In this document: positions 1 to 11,105 of the stretch, piece by piece
Position numbering within the stretch: position 1 is the first letter of the stretch
Layout: every line of letters begins with the position of its first letter
Assembly (NCBI GenBank): GCA_948099385.1
Contig: CANUEZ040000020.1
Location: 6,666,501-6,730,500, forward strand
DNA: 64,000 nucleotides
Direction: 5' to 3'
Source of the DNA: Fasciola hepatica
Lineage: Eukaryota > Platyhelminthes > Trematoda > Plagiorchiida > Fasciolidae
Translations under genes and position numbers: made by a program
The notes under the pieces: generated by a model
Database searches by the model: none
Seen by the model: the letters and a program-made list of their open reading frames with translations, nothing else
What the model was told of the DNA's origin: nothing

Positions 1-2930
1 AGGGGTTTGATTTAAGGGGCCCCACCCCGAGCCTTTGAGAAGAAAATCTGACTTACAAGGCAGTAGGATGATATGAGGGTCTTGTAGCCCTCTGGGAGCC
101 GGTGACTGATTGTTCACTTCATACTCCCTTCGGATAGGGCCAGATGACCTGGGTACCCAGTACACTCCTCAACAGATGCTCTATATTGATGACACAAGAT
201 ATCCTCCTCGGCTCCCAGCCGATAATCTTCCCTCTGAACAGCGTAACTGCATGTAGTTCACATCTCTCAACTCAGAACGATCATCATTACTGTAAAAATA
301 TGTGACATATTTATGTCTACAACAAAAATGATCATAGTTAGTAAACCCTGAGACTTTCGATCACCATACCGCAATACCAATTTAGCCAGGCTCTAAATAA
401 GCAGCTACTTCCCTCAGTTTCAGTTTGCGAATTTTCGGCAAAATCCGAGATATTAATTCTTCCTAATCAGTCACCAATATCAGTTTGGCGTTCTAGACTG
501 TCAACTACGGTATGAAATACCAAAACTCACGGCCCCTATAAGTGCATATCATTGAAAGTCGAATGACTTAAGGGAAACTCACAAATACCATATTTCCTCA
601 ATCCTGCCAACTCATCTTGTCTTAGACAATAATAAAGTGACATTTTTGCCAGAAATCAAGAATATGTTCACAAAAACCCATTGTCTCGAGATATTGTACA
701 AAAATAGATTAGAATGACCCAGGCAGAAGGAAAAGAGAAAGTAGGGAGCGAATAGTTTTGTCTTTTTGATATAAAAAGCACATAATCAGATTTGCGTTGT
801 GGCTGTGGCAAGCACATTGGGCGACGTATTGTTGGGAACGATCGAAGACGATGTAGTAAAACAGCGTAGATTCCGTTGCAGTCTTGGTATTTGATGAAAT
901 TTTATCTTTCTCAGGTGAGGAATATTTGATTTCTTTTGGTAAAACTGTAAGCTTCAACCACTGTACACTTACTCCTGTGTTCCTTAGCTATAGTAATGTC
1001 TCTTCTTAAGCATTTAGCTAACCAAAGTTCCCCACAAAATTTGGATAAGTTCATCATACAATGAGCTGGAGCTAGTTGTATTTGTTGATTTAAACCTTTC
1101 CTACAACAGCTTGAAAATGTCAAGCGATGAGAACCATCTTTCTGAGAGCACGGAAAATATGAAAGGAGGCGTTCAATCACTGGCTGCCGCGTCGATTCTC
1201 CCAGCCTCACCCACAGCGCACGAACACAGCACGTCAAGGTATGAGTTAAAAGGACGTGCGCAAAACGTCCATGTCAACATAGGTGGGGCAGAGCAACTAC
1301 CGTGTTGAGGAACTCTCCGCATCCTGCACACAGTAACGAACCACATCACTGCTCACTTGCTGTTCTACACACGGGTAACAATCTAGGGCATCAGTGTTTG
1401 AATACGGAAAGCCTCTGAACGATCTCAGCGCTTAGAGACGAAGTCTCGCAGCCGTATGGCAAGAAAGCGTCGTCCAGATATTTCCAAGAACGTCGGGCGT
1501 CTTGGCAGCGTGATAAGTGTGGGAGATTATTGAATGCCAGTGACTCGTTCTATTCCCGACATGTTCTCGACTTCCGCACCATCAGCTTTTATGCAACACT
1601 GGTAACTGGCAGCGACAAATATAAAATATACACTGAAGTTTTGGATGGGTTTATGAAACAACTTCAACTTTGAGCCAAATTCAAGTCATACATCACATAC
1701 TACAGTTGATCAAAGGGATGAATTGTCTTTCAATTATTGTGATGTATAAAATTGTGAAGCTGATCATTGTTTCAATCAGCGAGTGCTGAACCACACATAA
1801 ATGGAAGGGGGATCTCCGGCGCGGTCCGTCGTGACCTTCAAAACGATTGTGAAATCTCTGTATCTTTTATTTTCAAGTAATTAATCACAGCAGGTCATGG
1901 GTTTCAGCTGACCCCCTGACCTTGCACGATCTGATCCTGAAAAAAGGCCTTCCAGTGAGGCAATGCTTATCATGAAACATGGGCCAACGATTCCTGCACG
2001 AACATGCATAGCTCAAAAGTAACTAGACAGGTAGCCACCTTTTTCACCAAGGTATCGTAAAAACTTTCAATCTAGCCTATTTCATATTTAGACGTAGGTA
2101 CTGGTTCACGTTTGAAGTCACCGGCAATAAGTTAAATGCACTCAACCCAAGCTTCAAGCCTAGTGGTCCAGAACCTACGAAAACGAGGCAAGGAGTACAA
2201 TAGAACTTCTCATTTCATATCTTTTGTTTTTTCATGCTGATCTACAAGAAGGAGGCTTAATGTTTCACAAATAAAGCGTTAAATAAGAAACAAATATCAT
2301 AAACTGAAGAGAATGCACGAATCGGTTGGCTTTATCCAAACAGATAAAAATTACATTCTCTTCAGATCAAAAGCGGTGCTTTTTTTTCATTCGGTGTACC
2401 TTTACGTCAACTGCAGTGCATTTAAGTTATTGGTGCCAAAAATATTTTATAGATAATGGAAAATCTACTTTGCATCCAAAAGTGGAACTTCCCTTACATA
2501 TAATATGCAGGCTTCTCGTGTCAATAATACGTTCTGTGAATATATTTCAAAGCTCGTCGTATCACATGCCGCCGTGTGCCGTTTGTCTCACTGTGTAATG
2601 AGCGACGAGGCTAATTAAGTGACTTCAACCAGAACAGTTACTGTTTCTCATTGTTGAAAGTTAATCATACTTTTGTCCCTGCACTGTTTGCTGACTGATT
2701 GATCCCGCCACTTATTGACTGGCCTTGCTTAACCTGAGGTGAATGTACGCTAGCGTATGCACGTAACTCAGCTCATCAACATCCCCTAGTCACTTTCCTT
2801 GTTACTCGCATTTGCACAAAGGCAACGGCCGGGCTTTGTGTTCACGTTCCTGTAAATAAATGGAGTGCAACAATTACGTGTTCTACCACTAACTCTGAAC
2901 ACAACCGTATGGACTGCCGAAATTGTATGA
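1..2930. other. no recognised gene
   Basis: Short open frames occur on both strands (for example 911-1237 minus and 2326-2598 plus), but none shows a motif, composition or neighbour that supports coding. The sequence is AT-rich, not obviously repetitive within the window, and I see no structural RNA in it. Confidence 0.5.
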
Positions 2931-2934
2931 TATA

Positions 2935-4100
2935 GACTTCCCGCTACAGACTACGCTGTCAAGGATCAGCTCACCCGAACACAAGCCGGTTCAATGATTG
3001 TGCAAACCCATTAGCCCAATTAGTGCGAAATTTTCAAAAACTTGGAGTAAAGATACTCTCCATTTGAAAACTGATTTTCCGACATAAGCTAACAAAATTG
3101 TTACCTTGCCTCCTATGACGTCACAGTACTGTTTACAAATGTCTCAGTTGAGGAAGCTGTGAAGTAAGTATGCAAGCACAAGAGCGACGTGTGGTTTTTA
3201 CTGTGGATGAACCAGGACCTTGTTGCATTGGTGTGTCTGTGATATCCAGTTCTCTCTCAATGGAAACTTGTAAAAATAAATAGATACACTAAACATGGGA
3301 AGCCCAACCATTTCTTCACTTACCGACATATTTTTTCAACACTGGAGAAAAGATTACACACTGAGATTAATTTCACTCAGCTGTATTCGCTTTGCGTTCA
3401 CGACACCCTAGTAATTTTGAGGAATAGAGCGGATGGTAATATATCGTTTGGAAGTCCGAACTCATTTCAGTCCAATACCGAATTCACGTCATACTGTGAA
3501 GTTAATGTAAAACTGCCGTTCTTGGAACATCTCAAAAGGCTACTAGACGGGTAACTGCAAATGTACATGTACCACACGCGCACTTGGACAAAAAATGTCT
3601 ACTTTTTCGAAGCCATTGTTCCATAGGCTAAAAACGGTGTTTTTAAAAAAAGCAGATTACATTAGATATGTAGCACGACCGTTTTTTCAAAACGAAACAT
3701 AAAGACTGACTAAGGCATTAGTAGACAACGAATACCCACCGCCATTTATGCAAATGTGTCATTCTCCTCTTAATCCCAAGTCAAGATATATGTTACCTAT
3801 CTCTTACAAGCGATGACTTATTGGTTACAAAAAGCCGTTGGCTCCTTGGAGCTTTCAGCAACACATTGTATACAACCTCGATTGCACTTATCTAACTCTA
3901 CTGGATGGTCATGACACCTCTAGTAGTATTCAATAATTCCAGTGTACCTGTGGTACGAAGTACGGCGGAAGACAGAACGTTGTCTTTCTGCCAAAATGTG
4001 CGACCAAATCCCAAGAAACTTGAACCTTCATGGTGGAGAGTTATCCTCCAGTGCAGTGACATATCACTTATCGGAATCAGGTTATCAAGCTGACCCAGTT
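2935..4100 (+). pseudogene. decayed Penelope-like element, reverse transcriptase
   Basis: This is a broken copy of a Penelope-like retroelement reverse transcriptase, an enzyme that copies element RNA into DNA. The frame from 3111 reads SYDVTVLFTNVSVEEAVK, the hallmark SxDVxxLFTNVPV segment of this family. Further on are FSLNG (about 3250), MGSP (from 3295, the MGSPLSP motif) and LPFLEHLKRL (from 3513, the family's LPFLD segment), followed by the region preceding the VYRKPT motif. Order and spacing fit one reverse transcriptase of about 250 residues. Several stops and frame changes interrupt it, and the catalytic YVDD segment is not readable. A weak match at 4045-4100 (CSD..LIG) may be the start of the C-terminal GIY-YIG endonuclease. 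Family knowledge: flatworms carry such elements. It cannot encode a working enzyme. Confidence 0.72.
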
Positions 4101-4555
4101 TACTACATTCTGTATCATAATAGCACCGGGAAATCGATAAATGCTTGATAATAATTTACTAGTTACACAATTGGTGTCGTCGTGGTAATTATTTGTGACA
4201 GAATATTACGCTGCCTTCCACCACCCCCATTTTGCTATTAATTGATTTTTACGTTTTGGTTTTCAATGGCTCCTAATATCCACAAGTCTGTTTCTTATGG
4301 CCTACACCCAGGTACAGAATTTACCACACAGGTTCAATCTTCACTGGTTACTATGTCTCCATCGTGCTCAATCATCAAGACGATAATTATTCTATGTTGT
4401 GTGAACTTCAAACAGTGTTTTGACAGTTGATTAAGAGCACGCAAAATGGATAAACTTTAAGATGGCACTTCAGAAACCGATTCAGCCAACCAACGTTTCA
4501 GGAACATGAACCCCGATGATTCGTTCTTATTTATTTTTATTCTATCCCAAACCTT
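4101..4555. other. no recognised gene
   Basis: Lies between the Penelope-like remnant and the transposase remnant. Short frames only. It may contain the decayed 5' part of the downstream transposase or the lost endonuclease of the upstream element, but nothing can be assigned. Confidence 0.4.
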
Positions 4556-4559
4556 AGAC

Positions 4560-5625
4560 GTCATTCTGGGATTGTCAGCACTTTCCGTTGCTTGGCAAGC
4601 AGCAATGCGAATGCACCTATCAATGGCGAATGTTAAAATTATTCCTCGTGTATATAGGCAGATTCATCCCGAGTTGACCTGCAGATCTACGTACTTTGTT
4701 AGGTTTACCACTTCAAACTCCGAAGAAGTGCATCGGTAGTGGTAAATACGTACATTTCAAACTGGATGGATGCCTACAGCCCGCACTGTCTTCTACACCT
4801 TTGGATGATATAACTGAGGTTGTCACTTAGCTGAACGTAAATGGTCTTACTTTATTTCGTGGGTCACCGCAACGGCTGTGGGCCATTTTGGCCCGTGTGC
4901 TTCATCTGTTATCTCGAATTTTCATGTTGGGTCCTCACTGCGGGTTGTAAATCCTGCCGATGTAGGCGAATATATGGAAGACTGCATCCAGGAATTGAAA
5001 ATATTGCTAGCTACCGGGATTTATGTACGAAAAGCTCGTAAAAGTTACCGGGTAGCGCTATCCAGCGTAATAGCTGATGCCTTAGCCAGATCCAAGACTA
5101 GGCAAATTACACACCATGGTGGCTATTATAGTTGCCCTCGATGCAAGAAATAGGGTAGTCGTGCTTTCCTGTCCCCAGTGTTCTTAGGGGACAAGGGGAG
5201 AAAAAGAATTGACGTTGACTTCCAGCCCCAAAGACAGAAGAAACATCACATAGGCAGCACGCCATTTTAACTGTTGCCCACTGACCTGATATAAATTTTC
5301 CTAACCGACAACATGCATATGCATGAAAAAATGCTGGGTCTGTGGTGTACGTTTTGCAAACCAAAGAGGGCTTCGATATCTGCTTAAACAGTGTTACGCG
5401 TGAATCCACATTTTTCCGTAGTCAGGTAGTGCGTAACTTGTGACGTCCCTCGTGATTATTGCAATCTGGAGGACATGGAATCCTTGAAACCATCCGAGTA
5501 CGGGCCGTTTTTGCTGTTCTTTGGGCCAATAATCTGAGAAAATATTCTTCCAGCTGACCACCACGCCAATTTTTCGGGGTTTTCCAGTGCCTGCATATAT
5601 ATCATGCGGCAGGAAATGGCGTCAT
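4560..5625 (+). pseudogene. decayed tnp2-like transposase-domain protein
   Basis: A broken copy of an animal protein class related to the tnp2 (CACTA/EnSpm) transposase family. In order I read: a GKYVHFKL segment (from 4735), LDDITEVV, then LNVNGLTLF (from 4831), matching the family's 'LNVDGLPLFKSS' core. Next come EYMEDCIQELKILLATG (about 4968), THHGGYYSCPRCK (about 5109, the treble-clef-like Cys/His segment), KKHHIGSTPF (about 5236), DNMHMH..MLGLW (about 5305, where the family has DYMHLxxLGV), and LKPSEYGPFLLFFGPII (about 5482). All these blocks follow the family order over about 1.05 kb. Breaks seen: a TAG at 4828, a frameshift between 4870 and 4890, a TAG at 5151 and further stops. The D-Y of DYMH reads D-N. 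It is therefore not functional as it stands. The family call is by eye. Confidence 0.65.
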
Positions 5626-6970
5626 AACTATACTGAGTTCATCAAAGTGCACTATCAATAGTGATTCAGGGGCTTATCAAGCTCAGCGTTCATGCGTAGG
5701 TGCATATTTGTTAATATGTACGTATTAATGGTTTATTAGGTTAGTTTTCGGCGTTTCCATCAGAATCCTACATGTAAAAATACGTCAAAGCGTCACTAGT
5801 AAAAACGCGGTTGCTGAACAGATTTTCTGACCTAGAGCGGAACGCATAGCAGGAGCAACAATGGAAATTGACATTCCTTCTTAGGATGATATCCTGGCTT
5901 GTTCGATCACCAGACGCGGCCTGTCTGGGAGTTCCGTCCAGCTACAGAACACGGTGAACGCCAACGGACGGCCAAACAACCGCGTTTTGATGGGAAATGA
6001 GCCCGCCAAAATTGTGAATGCTGATCCATAAATCGTTCAATAAACTATCTGCAGGCGGACGTCCAATTTTTCATGCATCCCATATCTTTGTCAAACTTGA
6101 AAGTTTACCTATGTGGTTAGCTGTCTGAAAATGCTCACCGGTGCAGCGTGAATACCACGAGGTGCAAAGATCCACTGATGCCTTACCGAGAACACACGGA
6201 TTTTTATTTCATCGTGCACAGCTGGCGCTGAACACCTTAGTCAGTTCATGAAATTGAATAATTTTCTTTGCATTTTTAGATTTTCGTCGTAATTGAATTT
6301 GTCAGTGAGAAAACGGTGGCGATTGTTAGTAACCTGTGGATAGTGAACGACAAACATGCACTCTGGTCTTCAGTGGGTGCTTCTCAAGCTGAGAGGGTCG
6401 CTTTGGAAGTCGTCCACCGTAAGTTACATTTTACCTAACTAAAACACTGGCAGTAAGCCCATTTATCTTCCTCCACCAGAGAGCAAAGACACCACGCCCT
6501 CAGTACGCCCAAGTACTTATTGGGATTCTGAGCCAACACCTACGCAGGGAATTTATGTTCGTCTTCCATGTCCGCCTCTAAAGACAATGGATAATTCACC
6601 CAGTATTCCCTTCTTGGAGGGGTGCAATTTTATAACTTTCATCTAATCTAACAAACCGTATAGTTGTACGTCCATCATTGTACCTAGAACTTCCGGCCCC
6701 GTGGTAAGTCCAGTTTCAGAAGCGCATCAGTAAGTTTTTTGTACACGTTAAAGAATTTTCAACTTTTTAAAAAATTCTAACCTAAGAACAAAGATCCGAT
6801 AAACCTTCCGGTTGGTACATAAATTCTTCAAACGTGTTCTACGTTTTACAGCTTATATGGATGCTCTACACAACGAAAATTTGAAAATAAGATGTGATTT
6901 AGCTAACTTACATTAGCTGTTCATGAATTCAAATTCAAGCACTGCTTCCCGCTGAGGAATTCCTGTCTTT
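5626..6970. other. no recognised gene
   Basis: I could not extend the transposase similarity past about 5625, and no other coding similarity is visible on either strand. Composition is similar to the flanks. Confidence 0.4.
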
Positions 6971-6977
6971 AGTTTGG

Positions 6978-7344
6978 ATGATTTCAGGATTCTAAACGAT
7001 CGTCTGACAAACGACAGTTACTACCACCAAGTGGTACTGGACGATTCACTATACGTTTCTACTTGCAGGCCACATTTTCGTAAACATTTTCCGGAACAAA
7101 CTTCGGAGACTGTATCCGTGGTATTATGTGTCAGCTGATGTTCATAACAGTCATGAAACAGTTAAACATGAAGGGTTCGCATCGGAAGTTAGCCCGGGTC
7201 CGAACCAAAATGTATTCACTGGTCTTAGGTAAAAACAGATGTTTTGAAGCTTTTCTCCATAAACATCGTTTGCAGGAAAAAATATCCAGGAACAGTGACA
7301 CGAAAAATTCGAGAAAAAATTTGTCGCTATCTATAGAGAAGTAG
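6978..7344 (+). pseudogene. DUF4806-like domain segment, copy 1
   Basis: The frame from 6978 reads a leucine-patterned segment (FRILNDRLTNDSYYHQVV). After a frame change or short intron, the frame from 7087 reads FSGTNFGDCIRGIMCQL, then NMKGSHRKLARVRTK, ending at a stop at 7342. The pattern (L..RL.N..Y, then G-T-N..D..R.IM..L, then N-x-x-G-S-x-x-K) resembles DUF4806. That domain of unknown role is common in invertebrate proteins, many of them transposon-derived. A second diverged copy lies about 1.14 kb downstream in the same orientation with the same block order, which supports real coding ancestry. It may have belonged to the same element as the tnp2-like remnant upstream. Function is unknown and the identification is tentative. 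Confidence 0.45.
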
Positions 7345-7531
7345 ATCTTTGTCAGAGAGCAGGAGGGGAAAGCATCGGCATGTTGGTGTACTGTGTGACG
7401 TAAATGAAGTAAGTATGAACTATGAAAACCTTAATTCCCATCGATTATGTCAATTCACGGGACATTGAATTAGCCGTGTATTATAAAAACGAATGAAGTG
7501 GTCAATGGGGATTTGTTATTTTCATTTCTAG

Positions 7532-7553
7532 GTGGTCGGGCTACAGTTCGATG
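7532..7553 (+). other. candidate 22-nt exon a
   Basis: A pyrimidine-rich stretch ending in TCTAG precedes GTGGTCGGGCTACAGTTCGA, and GTAAAG follows at 7554. The block is 22 nt long and reads VVGLQFD. A matching block of the same length lies at 7685-7706. The splice signals are only consensus-like, so this is a hypothesis. Confidence 0.25.
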
Positions 7554-7684
7554 GTAAAGAACTAAACGGCCACTGTGGCAGATTTAACCACTATTGAATA
7601 AATTAACCCATGGTATATTCAATCAGCCATGTAAAATAACAATGAATAAACACTGTTGAATTTGAGCTTTGGTTTCTCTTTTAG

Positions 7685-7706
7685 GTGATTAGGCTGCCTT
7701 TTGACA
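7685..7706 (+). other. candidate 22-nt exon b
   Basis: Preceded by TTTCTCTTTTAG and followed by GTAACG at 7707. It reads VIRLPFD, close to VVGLQFD of the block at 7532. Same length, phase and flanking signals suggest a duplicated short exon of the DUF4806-like gene, but chance is not excluded. Confidence 0.25.
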
Positions 7707-8109
7707 GTAACGAGGTAAGTAGCGTATAGCGCAGGATTTGGTCCCATTATGTCGATGCATAGACTGAGCTGTTAGATGGGTATTGTAACGACGAGTACAT
7801 ATTGTTTGTTGTGAGTTTTTTTTACCTCTCCAGGTGGAATAAAATGAAAGTTCAGCGGTAACACCATCAACTGGATAGCCACACAAAGGAAGACTTATGA
7901 GTGGGGCAACTAATTATTTTGTAGTTAACTTTTTCTAACTGCGGTTTTTCAATAAAACGATATTTATCAGCCAGATGTATCTTATTGGGTCTTCACGGTG
8001 TTCATTCGGAATTTTCTAGGTGATTCCGGAGGTATTACAAAATTGCTGGGATATTTTAGACTTGGGTGGATATGGGGAGCGCTGGCAACCAACCCGTTGG
8101 TTTTCCAGC

Positions 8110-8483
8110 CTAGGCTGAACATCACGCCTCTAGAAGAACGTTTGGGAAATAACAACCATTACGAACAAGAGCTAAAGAATAGTTCATTGTATTTCCCATT
8201 AGTCAGTCCATATTTTTGAAGAAGTTTTCCGGTAACAATTTCGGAGGTTGCACAAGAGATATGATGCGTCAGTAAATGACGATAAAAGTTCTCGCGCAGT
8301 TAAACCCGGGAGGTGTGCACGGAAGAGCTGCTCTGACTGAAACTAAAGTCTGCTCCCTTGTGATGGGTGTGCATGATATTTTGAATTCATTACGCTATAG
8401 ACGCTGTGTGCCGGAAAAACTACCAAGGGCCTACGACGCAGCCCATTCAGGAGAAGATGCGTCGTTCATTGGAGGGGGGTAGA
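8110..8483 (+). pseudogene. DUF4806-like domain segment, copy 2
   Basis: A diverged second copy of the segment at 6978-7344. The frame ending at 8219 reads LEERLGNNNHYEQELKN (compare LNDRLTNDSYYHQVV in copy 1). The following block from about 8225 reads SGNNFGGCTRDMMRQ (compare SGTNFGDCIRGIMCQ). It continues as QLNPGGVHGRAALTETK..SLVMG (compare QLNMKGSHRKLARVRTK..SLVLG). The two halves are in different frames separated by stops. Nucleotide similarity between copies is also visible. This supports a tandem duplication of a gene portion followed by decay. The identity as DUF4806 is tentative and no function is inferred. Confidence 0.45.
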
Positions 8484-9045
8484 ACTAGTCTACAAGAGAG
8501 TCGATCTGAACTGTACTGCGACGTCGGCATTTAATGTAATACGCATGCAGTGAGTGACTCTCATTTCTTATGTAATTCCTCAAACTTTATCTCATATCAC
8601 GCTGTGCTTTAATGCGATATTTTAACTTGTAGTACAAGATTCCAGTTTCATCATAATGACTGCCATCTTCACACCGTTCACTTTCCTACGATGGAATAAG
8701 TTTCCTAATGGCCTAAAGTACAAGGATTTGAGTTCCTAGTCTATAAATATCTTACCGTTTTGCTCGTTGCACTCTGTTTTACAATGAAAAGTGAACAACT
8801 GATGTTTCTCTTCCTCTTCCAGGCACTGGAAAGTGGTGATTTGAGCAAACAATTTTCTTGAAACCAACAGGTACCGACGACAAACTTCCATCTACTGAGA
8901 AATCTTTCTTCCACTGTACAATCCACCCATCAACACATGTTTCTCCTTGCATCAAACGTACTCTTGTAGCATATAGCCCGTTTGTAACACCGGCTTCCTA
9001 ACGGCTTTCAATCAATATGTTTAGTATCTATTTTATGCGGCTCAA
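8484..9045. other. no recognised gene
   Basis: Only short unsupported frames. The segment ends where the diverged foldback-family copy begins at about 9047. Confidence 0.4.
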
Positions 9046-9046
9046 A

Positions 9047-9340
9047 AATGAATTGATACGGAGAAAATCGACGACCGGAATAATGTGCAATGCCGAGTTG
9101 GCATTTAACCTCAATATATTGGTCTAATGCATCAAAATGCCCTGAAATACCTTGTTATAGATTGCTGTATTTTATGCCCTCAAAATAGGTAAAATAAAAA
9201 CCATTATTCGGAAAATCACAACTTGGGAGGTAAAAATGAGCATCATAAAACGTGATTTGTGAGAAGGGACAAAAATAACGGATCAAATCACGGATTTCAA
9301 ACGGTTGGCACAAACCACTAGGAACCCAGTCAGAAACCGA
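9047..9340 (+). repeat. diverged half-copy of the foldback repeat family
   Basis: Aligns along its length, with many substitutions, to the left arm of the foldback element (10,398-10,680). Shared landmarks are AATGAATTG, GCAATGC..GTTGGCATT, ATCAAAATG.CCTGAAA, and the closing AAACC.-rich stretch. It is in the same orientation as the left arm. I could not see a convincing opposite arm before 9,950, so it is a solo arm or an older, eroded element. Confidence 0.6.
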
Positions 9341-9984
9341 TCCTTTTTGGAGTGGCTTTGCTACAAGGGTATTTCCCTATCTACTTCAGAATTAGTGACG
9401 GGAGTGTAGTTCAGAATTTTTGGTTAGGGGAGCAATTTTCAAAGTAATGAAAGTACGACTGAAAGTGAAGAACGAAAGTGGTAAATTTGGAGGTCTGTTT
9501 GTATAAACTCAATTGTTGTTATTCAGCCCACTCAGGTGGGTGGGTCGGCCGACTAGCGTCGTTCGTTTTTGGGTTGGTTTATCCAGCTCTGGATGCCGAG
9601 GAGTAAAAATATACATCAGGAATTGAGTTCATTTTGCCGGACAAAAGGTACTAAATAGAGGATTGGTTTTTTTGGTCGGCAGAAAAACGCGCCCAAACCG
9701 ATCATTTTTTTCTACGCGGTCTTTTCAGGATCGTTCTGGGGATCAAACATGGTTGGTTTAGGGACTATTTTGCGACTATTAGGCTAGCCCAGCTTATGCG
9801 GTATTACCTAGTACGTGTTGATGGGGAAAAAGGAGCCTGTATTATTTCGGAGTTAAACATACGTCACTTAATTACTGATGAAAATAAGATGAAATAACCG
9901 TTTTTTGTAATACCGACTGTTATTTACCATTAGTGATTTTTCATAAGACATTAAAACAATATTTAGAACTATCCAAATAGCATG

Positions 9985-10225
9985 TTGCCTCAACCTTTGA
10001 GGCAAACCTTGGGCATGCCTCAAGCTTGCCCCAAGGTTGGGGCTAGCCTCAGGTCTGCCCCAAGTTTACCCCATGGGATAACCTTGAGGCTAGCCCCATA
10101 GGGCAATCTTGGGGCAACGGTGGAGCTGCCGCAAGTTTTTCAACAGTAAACTTGAGGCATCCCCAGGTTTGTCTCAAATTTGCCCCATGCGTGCCCTATG
10201 GCGCAAACTTGGGGCGTGCTCCTAA
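9985..10225. repeat. cluster of short palindromic CCTCAAG/CCCCAAG motifs
   Basis: About a dozen variants of CCTCAAG, CCCCAAG and their complements CTTGAGG, CTTGGGG occur in 240 bp, often paired with GCTAGCCC or CCATGGG, spaced irregularly at about 15-25 bp. The sequence can fold into many alternative hairpins. I know of no named element with this pattern. Confidence 0.55.
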
Positions 10226-10257
10226 GGTATTACTGTTGCGTTTCTTCCCTTGTATCA

Positions 10258-10373
10258 AAACCGATGCAAATCCGTTCTTAAACCGATCGGTTTTCGGCCG
10301 GTTTTTGGCCGGTTTTCGATCGGTTCTACTATTAGGCCCGTCGCTTTTCGGTCGGCTTCCGGTCGATTTGTTA
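10258..10373. repeat. CCGGTTTTCGG-rich degenerate repeat
   Basis: Repeated variants of CGGTTTTCGG, CCGGTTTTTGG and CCGATCGGTT at roughly 10-12 bp spacing. The same motif fills the loop of the adjacent foldback element (about 10,685-10,810), so it is probably part of the same family. Frames running through it are low-complexity artefacts. Confidence 0.55.
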
Positions 10374-11105
10374 AGTAGCCTTTTACCATGGATGAACAAT
10401 GAATTGCACGGAGGAAACTGAAGACCAAAGTACTATGCAATGCTCGGTTGGCATTATACTTAAATGTATTGGTTTAGTTCATCAAAATGTCCTGAAAACC
10501 TCAGTATAGATCGCTCCAGTTTATTCCTATTAAAAGGGTGAAATAAGGACAATTATTTGGAAAATCTTAAATAAGTAGAAAGAAAAGAGCATCGGCATAT
10601 GTAATTTGGGTTAGTGAAATAAATCAACAAAACATATGACGTACTTCAAACGACTGACAAAAACCGCTCACAAACCAGCCAGAAACCACTCCGAAACCCA
10701 TCGGTTTCCGGCCGGTTCTCGATCGGTTTTTACTGTTGAGCCGATCGGTTTTCGGGCGATTTCTTAGTGGCTTGCGACCGATTTCCTGGATGGTTCCTGA
10801 ACGGTTTCCGAGCGGATTTTGTCAGTCGTTTGAAGTACGTCATATGTTTTGTTGATTTATTTCACTAACCCAAATTACGTATGCCGATGCTCTTTTCTTT
10901 CTACTTATTTAGGATTTTCCGAATAATTGTCCTTATTTCACCCCTTTAATAGGAATAAACTGGAGCGATCTATACTGAGGTTTTCAGGACATTTTGATGA
11001 ACTAAACCAATAAGTTTAAGTATAATGCCAACCGAGCATTGCATAGTACTTTGGTCTTCAGTTTCCTTCGTGCAATTCATTGTTCATCCATGGTAAAGGG
11101 CTACT
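10374..11105. mobile_element. foldback (long-arm inverted repeat) element
   Basis: Left arm 10,374-10,669 and right arm 10,811-11,105 are reverse complements at about 95% identity by eye, separated by about 140 bp rich in CGGTTTTCGG motifs. The outer ends start AGTAGCC and finish GGCTACT. Bases outside the ends differ and I found no clear target duplication. The structure (long arms, low-complexity loop, no coding) fits a non-autonomous foldback or large MITE-like element that depends on enzymes supplied elsewhere. A diverged arm copy at 9,047-9,340 shows it is a dispersed family. Confidence 0.75.

Noticed and set aside
10152..10440. Overlapping frames on both strands at the CCGGTTTT-rich repeat
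   Set aside because: Low-complexity repeat translation. Frames are open on both strands because of the motif composition.
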